DNA of 43,463 bases from positions 1 to 43,463 of the forward strand of contig JABDCU010000013.1 of the NCBI GenBank assembly GCA_013287965.1. Reading direction: 5' to 3'. Below, piece after piece: positions 1-8,602 of the stretch. Source of the DNA: Candidatus Omnitrophota bacterium (GTDB lineage: Bacteria > Omnitrophota > Gorgyraeia > Zapsychrales > Fredricksoniimonadaceae). The notes below the pieces were generated by a model. The model saw nothing but the letters and a program-made list of their open reading frames with translations. It did not search any database and was not told the origin of the DNA. The number at the start of each line of letters is the position of its first letter. Positions within the stretch are counted from its first letter, which is position 1. The translations under genes and the position numbers were made by a program.

Positions 1-1
1 T

Positions 2-664
2 ATTATATTTGAAAATGGCCTGCACTTGGAACATTGGCTTGATAAATTATATGCGGCCAGCGGTTCTAAGTCCAAGCGTATTGTCGTGTCTCAAGGGGTG
101 ACCCCGCGGGTATTTGAAAATAATCCTCAAGAAACTGATCCTCATGCCTGGCAGGATGTCACCAATGTAGTTCTTTACACCCAAAATGTGCGTGACGCGC
201 TTATTGCGCTTGATCCTTCCAATAAGGATAAGTACACGGCCAATGCCAATGATTATATCCAAAAGCTTCAGGAGTTGGATGCCTGGGTCAAGGAGCAAGT
301 GGCCACCATCCCCGTTGATAAGCGTAAATTGGTCACCAATCATGATGCTTTAGGATATTTTGCCAGGGCTTATGGTTTTAAGATCATTGGTGCTGTTATT
401 CCATCCGCCACAACAGAAGCGTCAGACCCATCTGCCAAGCAAACAGCAGACTTGTTAAATATCATCAAAGCCAATGGTGTCCATGCCATTTTTTCAGAGA
501 ACATGGCCAACCCAAAATTAGCCCAGACGCTTTCCCAGGAAGCCGGTGTCCAGGTCGGACCGGAACTATACACCGATGCTCTGGGTCCTGTCGGAAGCGA
601 TGGAGAGACTTATATTAAAATGATCCATCATAATGTGAGCGTATTTCAAAAATATTTGAGATAG
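2..664 (+). CDS. Zinc/manganese-type metal ABC transporter substrate-binding protein (ZnuA-like), 5' truncated by window edge
   Basis: Reading frame is open to base 2 (IIFENGLHLEHWLDKLYAAS...). Contains DPHAWQDVTN, LVTNHDALGYFARAYGF and IFSENMANPKLAQTLSQEAGV, typical of the ZnuA/TroA family. Confidence 0.93.
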   Translation: MIFENGLHLEHWLDKLYAASGSKSKRIVVSQGVTPRVFENNPQETDPHAWQDVTNVVLYTQNVRDALIALDPSNKDKYTANANDYIQKLQELDAWVKEQVATIPVDKRKLVTNHDALGYFARAYGFKIIGAVIPSATTEASDPSAKQTADLLNIIKANGVHAIFSENMANPKLAQTLSQEAGVQVGPELYTDALGPVGSDGETYIKMIHHNVSVFQKYLR

Positions 665-668
665 CTTA

Positions 669-698
669 AAAAGGGGACACATTAATGTGTCCCCTTTT
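669..698. terminator. Perfect inverted repeat AAAAGGGGACACATT/AATGTGTCCCCTTTT (terminator or REP-like)
   Basis: 15-bp perfect arms immediately after the znuA-like stop codon, followed by a T-rich run. Confidence 0.7.
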
Positions 699-706
699 CT
701 TAACCA

Positions 707-731
707 ATAAATAGAAATAATTTCTATTTAT
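707..731. promoter_or_regulatory. 25-bp perfect palindrome ATAAATAGAAAT-A-ATTTCTATTTAT, candidate operator upstream of the TonB-dependent receptor
   Basis: 12-1-12 perfect dyad ending about 15 nt before ATG at 747. Confidence 0.5.
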
Positions 732-746
732 AAAAAGGAGGCAGGA

Positions 747-1928
747 ATGCGGGTATGGGCTTTGGTTGGATTTTTATGTTTCTTCTCTATTAATAGTTAT
801 GCGGACAATGCTCCCTCAACTCGGCTTAATGAAGTTGATGTGATCGGCAAATTGGACCAGGAGCGCAACAGCATTCAGCCCAGCCTTGGGGCCACTGATT
901 ATAATATTAACGCAGACCAAATTGACGACCAAGCGCAAGGGAACAGTGCTTCCTTCAACCAGGTCATTTTAAGAGCCCCTGGCGTTGCCCAGGATAATGA
1001 TGGGCAATTGCACGTGCGTGGAGAACACGCTAATTTGCAGTACAGGATCAATGATGTTCTTTTGCCCGAGGGGCTGACTGGTTTTGGAGAAGAGCTTGAT
1101 ACACGTTTTGTGGATAATGTTTCCTTGATCGACGGTTCACTTCCAGCCCAATATGGTTTTCATACGGCAGGTATCGTGGATATTCATACCAAGAGCGGGG
1201 CATTTATTAATGGGGGAGAGTTTGCCATGTATGGGGGGAGCCACAGTGAAGTCAATCCCAGTTTTACTTACGGAGGCTCTGCCAAAGGTGGGATCAATTA
1301 TTTCGTCACCGGCTCTTATCTGGAAGACAATTTGGGCATTGAAAATACCACGAATAGCCCGTCAGCCATCCATGACCAGACCCAGCAAGGCAAGATGTTT
1401 GCCTATGTTTCCAAGATCATTGATGATACCAGCCGCCTTAACATTATGCTCAGTGCCTCGCATAGTGATTTTCAAGTCCCCAATAGTCCTAACGGCACTG
1501 ATTATTTTACGGCCAACAGTTTCGTAAACCCTGGTTTCCCGATCATTAATTCCGCGGACGTCAATGACCAGCAAATAGAGCAGAATTTTTATGGTGTCGT
1601 TGCCTACCAAAAGGCCGAGGACAAACTCAATTATCAGGTATCTGCCTTTACCCGTTTTAGCGAGGTCAATTATCTGCCGGATGTTAACGGTGATTTAGGC
1701 TATAACGGAATAGCCAGCAAGCTCAATGACAGTATTTTGACCAATGGCCTTGAGCTGGATGGCAGTTATGAGTTAAATGAGCAGCACATCCTACGCGCCG
1801 GATCCATGTTTACTATCAGTGATGCCATCAATGATAGCAATTCATTTGTCTTTCCGCTTGATGGCAGCGGCAATCCGTTCTTGCCTTTACGCCAGATTAT
1901 CAATAATAATCAAAAACAGGGCGAGTAG
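747..1928 (+). CDS. TonB-dependent receptor, N-terminal part (plug and first barrel strands), terminated by in-frame TAG
   Basis: Signal peptide, plug domain (FNQVILRAPGVAQDNDGQLHVRGEHANLQYRINDVLLPEGLTGFGEELDTRFV). Stop TAG at 1926-1928 is in frame with the downstream ORF. Confidence 0.85.
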   Translation: MRVWALVGFLCFFSINSYADNAPSTRLNEVDVIGKLDQERNSIQPSLGATDYNINADQIDDQAQGNSASFNQVILRAPGVAQDNDGQLHVRGEHANLQYRINDVLLPEGLTGFGEELDTRFVDNVSLIDGSLPAQYGFHTAGIVDIHTKSGAFINGGEFAMYGGSHSEVNPSFTYGGSAKGGINYFVTGSYLEDNLGIENTTNSPSAIHDQTQQGKMFAYVSKIIDDTSRLNIMLSASHSDFQVPNSPNGTDYFTANSFVNPGFPIINSADVNDQQIEQNFYGVVAYQKAEDKLNYQVSAFTRFSEVNYLPDVNGDLGYNGIASKLNDSILTNGLELDGSYELNEQHILRAGSMFTISDAINDSNSFVFPLDGSGNPFLPLRQIINNNQKQGE

Positions 1929-2849
1929 TATGGCCTTTATCTGCAGGACGAATGGAAGGTCTTTGATCCCTTGACGATTAATTTTGGCGGCCGCTTTGAC
2001 CAATCTTATCAATACCTTAATGAGTGTCAGTTCAGCCCGCGCATTAATGCTGTCTATGAAGTTGACAAAGATACCAAGGTGCACGCGGGATATGCCCGTT
2101 ATTTTACTCCGCCGCCGCTGGAGCTGGAACAAAACGCTAATCCTGCTATTTTTGATAATACAAGCAATGCCGCGCAGATCGACGAAAATTCACCTGCTAA
2201 GGCAGAACGAGCGAATTATTATGACGCGGGTGTGACGCATCATTTCTTGCCTGGACTGGATGTTGGTTTGGATAGTTATTATAAAACTGCTGTAAATCAG
2301 CTTGATGACGGGCAATTTGGTGCGGCCCCTATTGTCACGCCTTTTAATTATAAAAAAGGCAGGGTTTATGGGACAGAACTGACCATTAATTATAAAAAAG
2401 GCGGATTTTCGAGTTACGCGAATGCCGCTTACAGCCGGGCTTTAGGCCGGCAGTGGAGCTCCGCGCAATTTCATTTTACACAGGATGATCTTAATTATGT
2501 GAATGATCATTGGATACATTTAGACCATGATCAGAGCCTCACGGCCTCTGCCGGATTAGCCTATGAATTTCACAAAACCAAGGTTTATGCTGACCTGCTT
2601 TTTGGCAGCGGGTTACGTAAAAGTGCTGACACTCCTAATGATAAGCGCGTGGGGGCGTATAACCCGATCAATCTCGGCATTGAACATACCTTTAAGATCA
2701 ATGATAAAAATGATATCAAGGTCCGTTTTGATGTGGTCAATGTGTTCGATGAAGCCTATGAGTTAAGGAACGGCACAGGGGTGGGTGTGGCTGCTCCGTC
2801 ATTCGGTCCCCGCCGGGGATATTATGGCGGTGTAACTTGGGATTTTTGA
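1929..2849 (+). pseudogene. TonB-dependent receptor, C-terminal barrel continuing in the same frame after TAG (YGLYLQDEWKVFDPLTINFGGRFDQ...GGVTWDF)
   Basis: 747..2849 is one frame (701 codons) with a single internal TAG. Ends with an aromatic-terminal beta-signal (GVTWDF). Confidence 0.8.
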
Positions 2850-2851
2850 TC

Positions 2852-3397
2852 ATGAATTTTGTATCCATAAATGAAGATAGGGTGATCTGGCTGGCTTTAA
2901 TGGCATCTTTATTGATGCATGGCCTGTTTTTTATTTTTTCCGGAAAGACCTTTATTCAACAGGCTCAATTTAGCGTTCATCCATCCAGCCAAATGGTGGA
3001 AGTAAGTATCAAAGAGATAAAAGATCCTGAAGATGCTTTGCAGAAAGAAGACGGATCAATCAAAGCTTTAAAAAGAATAAATAAAGCTAAGCAGGCAGTT
3101 CATTCTGTGTCAAGCGTACGGGTAAAGGCGAATCCCGACTATTTTCAGAATTCGCCTCCGGAATATCCAAAATTTGCCCAGCAGATGCGGCAGGAAGGCC
3201 TCGTTTTGTTATCCGTGGATGTGGATAGAGCGGGAGATACTGTCAATGTCGAAATCATTCAAAGTTCCGGGTATCGTTTGCTCGATCAAGCGGCTTTAAT
3301 GGCTGTCAGGCATTGGAGATTCCAGCCGGGAAGCATAGGCAATGTCCCTGTCGAGTCCACCGTTACTGTGCCAATCAGGTTTAGATTAGAAAAATGA
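2852..3397 (+). CDS. TonB-family energy transducer protein
   Basis: Single N-terminal TM; C-terminal YPKFAQQMRQEGLVLLSVDVDRAGDTVNVEIIQSSGYRLLDQAALMAVRHWRFQPG is a TonB C-terminal domain. ATG at 2852 is preferred to ORF-track start 2837. Confidence 0.92.
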   Translation: MNFVSINEDRVIWLALMASLLMHGLFFIFSGKTFIQQAQFSVHPSSQMVEVSIKEIKDPEDALQKEDGSIKALKRINKAKQAVHSVSSVRVKANPDYFQNSPPEYPKFAQQMRQEGLVLLSVDVDRAGDTVNVEIIQSSGYRLLDQAALMAVRHWRFQPGSIGNVPVESTVTVPIRFRLEK

Positions 3398-3423
3398 CCT
3401 CCTTTATGTTAACATACTCAAAT

Positions 3424-4176
3424 ATGAAATTTTCCTATTGCCAACACCGTCATGACGCACCTGACCCCAAAGCCCCGGCCCTGGAAATAAAAGGCTTGGG
3501 GGTTTCCTATGCTTCAGAGGAGAAGCTTGCCCTCAAGGATTTTGATATCAGCGTTCCTGCAGGATCAGCAATGGCTTTGGTGGGGCCTAATGGTGCGGGT
3601 AAGTCAACTTTGTTTAAAGCCATTTGCGGGCTTTTGCCTGTTCGCACGGGCAATATCCGTGTTTTCGGCCATCCTTTAGGGGCTTGTCACCATAGGGTGG
3701 TTTATTTGCCCCAACGCAGTGAGATCGATTGGCATTTTCCGATCAGTGTTTTGGATCTGGTCGTGATGGGGCGGTATGTTTATTTAGGCTGGTTTAACAG
3801 ACCTCAAAAGAGAGACATTGATATTGCCCGCCATGCCCTCAAAGAAATGAATGTCCTGGATTTAGCTGACCGTCAGATCAGTAAACTTTCCGGCGGGCAG
3901 CAGCAAAGGGTCTTGATCGCGCGCGCACTGAGTCAAAACGCGGACTTGCTTTTACTGGATGAACCGCTTAACGCGGTTGACGTGAGCACCCGCCAGACAG
4001 TCGCGGAGGTTTTACATAAAATTAAAGCCCAAGGGAAAACAGTGATCGTTGCCACCCATTATTATGACCAGGAAGAAGGGCGTTACGATAAGGCGATTTA
4101 TTTAAAGGACGGCAAAAAGATCAGCGGTGCTGATCATAAGGAAGACCCGACGCACAAAGATTGTGATTGCACATGA
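3424..4176 (+). CDS. Metal ABC transporter ATP-binding protein (ZnuC/MntA type)
   Basis: Walker A GPNGAGKST, signature LSGGQQQR, Walker B LLLLDEP; adjacent to the permease. Start is 3394 or 3424. Confidence 0.93.
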   Translation: MKFSYCQHRHDAPDPKAPALEIKGLGVSYASEEKLALKDFDISVPAGSAMALVGPNGAGKSTLFKAICGLLPVRTGNIRVFGHPLGACHHRVVYLPQRSEIDWHFPISVLDLVVMGRYVYLGWFNRPQKRDIDIARHALKEMNVLDLADRQISKLSGGQQQRVLIARALSQNADLLLLDEPLNAVDVSTRQTVAEVLHKIKAQGKTVIVATHYYDQEEGRYDKAIYLKDGKKISGADHKEDPTHKDCDCT

Positions 4177-4982
4177 CCCACTATTTAACAGATCCGCTTC
4201 AATATGTATTTATCCAACGTGCGCTTGTCGCGGCCGTGATCATCGGTGTGCTTTGTGCGGCCCTTGGGACCTTTGTTGTCTTAAGGCGGATGGCTGTTGT
4301 CGGGCATGCGTTAACACACAGTGCTTTGCCGGGATTGGTCATCGCGTATTTGATGGGGACGAGTCTTTTTGCCGGGGCGTTGATCGCGACCGTAGCCACG
4401 GCTTTGGGTATTGGTTTTTTGGCCCGCGATGAGAATGTTTATGAAGACACTTTGGTGGGCATGGTGCCTAACATCATGTTTGCTTTTGGTATTTTGCTTA
4501 TCAGTACGACCAGATCATTCAGGGACCTGTTTTCCATGCTCTTTGGTAATATTTTGGGCGTGACAGAGGGGGATTTGCATTTGATCATGCTGATCGCGGC
4601 TGTTTCTCTTCTGGCTCTTTTTTTATTTTACAAAGAATTAAAATTATTCTCCGTTGATCCTAACTATGCCAAGACCATCGGCCTGCCGGTCAAGCTCATG
4701 CATTACGGGATATTATTATTTTTATCTTTTACCGTTGTTGTCGGCATTCAGGCGGTGGGGACGGTATTGACCAATGCTCTTCTGGTCATTCCGGTGGCAG
4801 CGGCCAGGCTTTTGACGGACCGCTTGGGACGGATGATGGCATTGTCTTGTGTTTTCGCGGTAATATCCGCGATTGGGGGAATCTACCTTTCTTACTATTT
4901 TGGCTCAGCATCCGGCGCCTCGATCGTGATGTTTGCATCTTTGATTTTCGCCATTGCCTGGATTGGGAGCAAGTTCCGATGA
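4167..4982 (+). CDS. Metal ABC transporter permease (ZnuB/ABC-3 family)
   Basis: Multi-TM protein with LRRMAVVGHALTHSALPGLVIAYLMG, characteristic of ABC-3 permeases; overlaps the upstream ATPase gene. Confidence 0.93.
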   Translation: MHMTHYLTDPLQYVFIQRALVAAVIIGVLCAALGTFVVLRRMAVVGHALTHSALPGLVIAYLMGTSLFAGALIATVATALGIGFLARDENVYEDTLVGMVPNIMFAFGILLISTTRSFRDLFSMLFGNILGVTEGDLHLIMLIAAVSLLALFLFYKELKLFSVDPNYAKTIGLPVKLMHYGILLFLSFTVVVGIQAVGTVLTNALLVIPVAAARLLTDRLGRMMALSCVFAVISAIGGIYLSYYFGSASGASIVMFASLIFAIAWIGSKFR

Positions 4983-5566
4983 TAAACAAAAGACCAAAAT
5001 TCCTGCGCTGGGCATTTCTATGCGCCTGTATCCTTTTGGCAGCGCATCCGGCCTGGCCTCAAGCCCAACCGAAATTAGGGGCTGCCCCTTTAAAATTCGT
5101 CAGGAATAATATCGATTACAAGGTGGTTTCATTCGATGATCTTTATTTTAATTACCAGCCTCCTGTGGATGTTGAACATCCCGACGGTAATATTACTAAA
5201 GCGGCTAAAACACCGATGACCATTCCTCCACAGCTGCAGGATTTAAACGGCAAGAAGGTGGCTATCAAGGGTTTTGTGATCCCCTTAGCGAATAGCGAGG
5301 GCCAGAATACCAAGGAATTTTTATTTGCCGATCAACTGGTGTCCTGTTTGTTTTGCGCCATGTTGGGTTATGACCAATGGATGGTGGGGAATACCGTGGA
5401 CCCTAAAGGATTTAATATCAGTGATGACCAGTTTGATGAGCCGATCACCATTTATGGCACCCTTGAAGTTGGTCCGAAGTTTGAAGACGGCGAGTTTACC
5501 GGGATCTACCGTTTTAAAGCCGATGGCTGGGAACCGGAAAAAAAGAAATTCCTTGGCATTTTTTAA
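4979..5566 (+). CDS. DUF3299-like secreted protein
   Basis: N-terminal signal, NGKKVAIKGFVIPLANSEGQNTKEFLFADQLVSCLFCAMLGYDQWMVG resembles DUF3299. ATGA overlap with the permease stop. Confidence 0.55.
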   Translation: MINKRPKFLRWAFLCACILLAAHPAWPQAQPKLGAAPLKFVRNNIDYKVVSFDDLYFNYQPPVDVEHPDGNITKAAKTPMTIPPQLQDLNGKKVAIKGFVIPLANSEGQNTKEFLFADQLVSCLFCAMLGYDQWMVGNTVDPKGFNISDDQFDEPITIYGTLEVGPKFEDGEFTGIYRFKADGWEPEKKKFLGIF

Positions 5567-5920
5567 ATGAAAAAATTATTGGCATCATTTTTACTTGTTA
5601 GTTTCATCCTCTGGGTCCTTCCTTTAGGTGTCTTTATAAAGCCTTCCCTGCAGAAGCTCGCCTGCGATGGCCAGCGGGCCATGTGCATGTGCCACGCGTT
5701 TATCCCTAAGTCAGTTGATAAGGCCATGGAGCCTGGCATGGCCTTAAAAGCAGGGGGGGCGGCAAACAAAGAAAATTCTTCAGGCGGCGGGAGCAATTAT
5801 TTTGTTTCCGCCCGTCCGGCAGTTACTTTGAATTTACATTTAACTTCCTTCTTCGAAAATCAGCATCTCTGCTACAAAAGCCCTTTTCTTGCCGCGTTAG
5901 AATACGTCCCCAAAATTTAA
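5567..5920 (+). CDS. Small hypothetical protein with N-terminal TM and Cys/His cluster (CDGQRAMCMCHAF)
   Basis: Starts at the base after the upstream stop; plausible co-transcribed ORF. Confidence 0.6.
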   Translation: MKKLLASFLLVSFILWVLPLGVFIKPSLQKLACDGQRAMCMCHAFIPKSVDKAMEPGMALKAGGAANKENSSGGGSNYFVSARPAVTLNLHLTSFFENQHLCYKSPFLAALEYVPKI

Positions 5921-5948
5921 TTTATAGTTAATTTGTTAAATTAAATTT
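5913..5948. repeat. Inverted repeat AAATTTAATTTA...TAAATTAAATTT
   Basis: Perfect 12-bp arms (5913-5924, 5937-5948). Left arm contains the stop codon of the upstream gene. Confidence 0.6.
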
Positions 5949-5953
5949 ACCTA

Positions 5954-5980
5954 CCTTGTCAATCCCCGGGATTGACAAGG
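5954..5980. promoter_or_regulatory. 27-bp perfect palindrome CCTTGTCAATCCC-C-GGGATTGACAAGG
   Basis: 13-1-13 perfect dyad 19 nt before ATG at 6000. Confidence 0.55.
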
Positions 5981-5999
5981 TCAAAGGAGGGGGGATTTA

Positions 6000-6914
6000 A
6001 TGCGCGGAATATTTTTTATATCACTATTCTTCATATTTAATTTCATACCAAGCTTCTCTTGGGCCTGTGCCTGCGGATGCGGTATTTTTGATGTAGGCAC
6101 CGGTTCAATGTTCCCGTCAGGTCAAGGGGGAACGATTTTTGAGGAATATGATTTTATGGACCAGGGCCATAATTGGAGTAAAAGTTCCAAGGCATCCAAC
6201 GATGATAACTCTGATAAGCGGATCCGCACCAGTTTTATCAACACGGGGGCGCAGTATATGTTTAATCGCCGTTGGGGCATTCAAGTAGAATTACCTTACG
6301 ATCATCGCTATTTCAAGACCACGGATGATAGCGGAGACATTGTATCGTTTACCCATTCTGCTGCCGGTGATATGCGTATTCGCGGAATCTATACCGGTTT
6401 CTCAGCCGATATGTCCACCGGTCTTACCTTTGGTTTTAAGGTGCCGACTGGGGATTGGACCTATCCGCATTTTGACCGGGATACTGAATTAGGAAGCGGC
6501 AGTACGGATGCCTTGCTTGGCGCTTATCATCGCGGCGCGATAACAACAGATAAACGTTTCAGTTATTTTATCCAGGACAATGTGGGCCAGCCTTTTTTGA
6601 CCCAGGGCGGATACTTGCCCGGCACGGAGAATGATGCCGCGGCAGGTGTCTACTATAATGGATGGTCAATGGCCGGTGTGAAGATGACGCCGGTGGCAGA
6701 AGTCCTGAATTCGTATCGCTCCCGTGATAGAGGCTGGCCTGCGCATCCGACAGACAGCGGCTATGAGCGCGTGCTAATTTCTCCGGGCATTGAACTTGAT
6801 TATAAGAGGGTAATGGTGTATTTTGATGTAGGGTTTCCAGTGTATCAGTACATGAATGGAAATCAGCTGGCAGCTTCAGCGCTTTATAAGGTCAGCGTTA
6901 GTTACATGTTTTAG
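6000..6914 (+). CDS. Predicted outer-membrane/transporter-like protein with N-terminal CACGCGIFDVGTGSMFP motif
   Basis: Signal peptide, beta-rich sequence, C-terminal aromatic (SVSYMF). Confidence 0.7.
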   Translation: MRGIFFISLFFIFNFIPSFSWACACGCGIFDVGTGSMFPSGQGGTIFEEYDFMDQGHNWSKSSKASNDDNSDKRIRTSFINTGAQYMFNRRWGIQVELPYDHRYFKTTDDSGDIVSFTHSAAGDMRIRGIYTGFSADMSTGLTFGFKVPTGDWTYPHFDRDTELGSGSTDALLGAYHRGAITTDKRFSYFIQDNVGQPFLTQGGYLPGTENDAAAGVYYNGWSMAGVKMTPVAEVLNSYRSRDRGWPAHPTDSGYERVLISPGIELDYKRVMVYFDVGFPVYQYMNGNQLAASALYKVSVSYMF

Positions 6915-6921
6915 GAAAATT

Positions 6922-7287
6922 ATGTGTAAGGTCATATTTTTATTCTTCCTGCTTTGGGGTTGTGAAAATGCAGGAGCAGACACGGGCCCTGTGGCGGATA
7001 AAGGAAAAGAACTTTATCTGTCTTATGGCTGTGCTTTGTGCCATGGCCGCAATGGGAGCGGGGACGGGATAAATTCGCAAAAATTCATTCCCAAGCCCAC
7101 TGATTTTCACAACCCTCAAAGCTACCTTCACGGCCGGGACAAGGACAGTATTAGGCGTTCTATACAAAATGGGATCAAGGAAGACAATAGCATCATGCCA
7201 GCCTTCCAAGATATCCCGCCCGAAGAGCTAGATCAGATCATTAATTATTTACAATCTTTGAGAAATAGGAGAGTTTATGAAAATTAA
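6922..7287 (+). CDS. Monoheme c-type cytochrome
   Basis: Signal peptide and CALCHG heme-binding motif with distal Met (NSIMPAF). ATG 6922 preferred to 6856, which overlaps the upstream gene. Confidence 0.88.
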   Translation: MCKVIFLFFLLWGCENAGADTGPVADKGKELYLSYGCALCHGRNGSGDGINSQKFIPKPTDFHNPQSYLHGRDKDSIRRSIQNGIKEDNSIMPAFQDIPPEELDQIINYLQSLRNRRVYEN

Positions 7288-7879
7288 AAATTGGGGGCTT
7301 TCTATTTTTGTAAGTATTATTATGGGTGTTTGTCTTCCGGCATGGGGCCAGATGCAGATGGACAAGTCCGCGGACATGGATCTAGGGATAATAAATCCTC
7401 AAAAGGATTTTACCCTTCACGATCAGGACGGGAAGATCTTTCATTTAAAAGACCATAGGGGACAGATCGTCCTGTTATTTTTTGGGTATACAGCTTGTCC
7501 GGATGAATGTCCAACCACTCTTTCAAAGCTGGCCCGCGTGTACGCGCTCTTGGGGCCCATGGGCAAACAAGTTTTAACGGTGTTTGTAACCGTTGATCCC
7601 AAGCATGATACAGGGCCAAAACTTAAGGAATACCTGCAGTATTTTAAGATCAACGCCATAGGCCTGACCGGGACAAAGCAGGAAATTGATGCAGTGCTCA
7701 GCAGCTATAAAGCCTCTTCCATGAAGGTACAAACCAATTCATCAGCGATGGGAGATATGTTCGACCATTCTGATTATCTTTATTTAATAGACACCCAGGG
7801 GAAAACATCACATCTTTTCCATCTGGAAGATAAGGCCCAAGACATGGCCCAAACCATTAGAGGGATTTCCCATGGCTAA
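7277..7879 (+). CDS. SCO1/SenC family protein
   Basis: FTLHDQDGKIFHLKDHRGQIVLLFFGYTACPDECPTTLSKL, with the CxxxC motif and downstream VTVDPKHDT. Confidence 0.93.
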   Translation: MKIKNWGLSIFVSIIMGVCLPAWGQMQMDKSADMDLGIINPQKDFTLHDQDGKIFHLKDHRGQIVLLFFGYTACPDECPTTLSKLARVYALLGPMGKQVLTVFVTVDPKHDTGPKLKEYLQYFKINAIGLTGTKQEIDAVLSSYKASSMKVQTNSSAMGDMFDHSDYLYLIDTQGKTSHLFHLEDKAQDMAQTIRGISHG

Positions 7880-8123
7880 GATCAAATTAGATTTACACCC
7901 TATTTTTAGCAGCGGGCGTTCCATTGATTCAGAGCTTAACCGCGTGATCCAGGAAGCGGTAGACAAGGGGATCTCTTTGGTAGAGATCATTCCAGGCAAG
8001 GGCAGCGGGCAGTTAAAAAAACATGTGCTGCGGTTTTTAGAACAAAAGCACATCAAAGCGCTTTATCACCGTATTGAGAAAGATGACAAGAATTTCGGCA
8101 GGGTTTTTGTCCATTTTAGGTAA
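7872..8123 (+). CDS. Smr domain protein
   Basis: KLDLHPIF...VEIIPGKGSGQLKKHVLRFLEQK...GRVFVHFR matches a stand-alone Smr domain. Confidence 0.88.
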   Translation: MAKIKLDLHPIFSSGRSIDSELNRVIQEAVDKGISLVEIIPGKGSGQLKKHVLRFLEQKHIKALYHRIEKDDKNFGRVFVHFR

Positions 8124-8144
8124 ATATCAAAGAATTGATTTTTC

Positions 8145-8172
8145 TTGCCTTTTGGGATTGTAGGGTTAAAAT
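8145..8172 (+). promoter_or_regulatory. Candidate sigma70-type promoter (TTGCCT - 16 nt - TAAAAT)
   Basis: -35/-10-like hexamers upstream of ATG 8184. Confidence 0.35.
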
Positions 8173-8183
8173 AATAACTCAAT

Positions 8184-8561
8184 ATGTTAGAGAACCGTCG
8201 TCATTTCCGTTTAAGGGAGTATTTTGACGTCACCTGGAAACTCGCTGACCAGGAGGTTTCAGGTGAAGGGATGGTCATGAATATTTCCATTTCCGGGCTT
8301 TTTTTGCAGACATACGGGGTGTTTAGGCCGTCGGATAATTGTGTTTTGTCCATAGGAGGAGTTGAGACCTTGCCGTTTGCCGCTAAAAAAGGCAAGATCA
8401 TGTGGTTTAGGCGTATCCAGACCCCGCAGGAAGGTTTTCAATGCGGGATACGGTTTTTGACGGATACAACGGACAATCATTTTCAACAATGGTTTGAAAA
8501 GAAGGTAAGCCAGTTGAGTGAAGCGGAAGATGCAAAAATTTTAGGTAATTTAGCTTTTTAG
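8184..8561 (+). CDS. PilZ domain protein
   Basis: ENRRHFRLREYFDVTW...GEGMVMNISISGLFLQT is a PilZ RxxxR...D/NxSxxG signature. Confidence 0.88.
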   Translation: MLENRRHFRLREYFDVTWKLADQEVSGEGMVMNISISGLFLQTYGVFRPSDNCVLSIGGVETLPFAAKKGKIMWFRRIQTPQEGFQCGIRFLTDTTDNHFQQWFEKKVSQLSEAEDAKILGNLAF

Positions 8562-8602
8562 GCGGTATCAACCAAAGCAGTCCAAAAACAGGGGGTAGTG
8601 AA

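Noticed and set aside
747-2849. Genome-wide TAG recoding as the explanation of the split TonB-dependent receptor
   Set aside because: Several confident genes in the window end in TAG, so a simple nonsense mutation, error or local readthrough is more likely.
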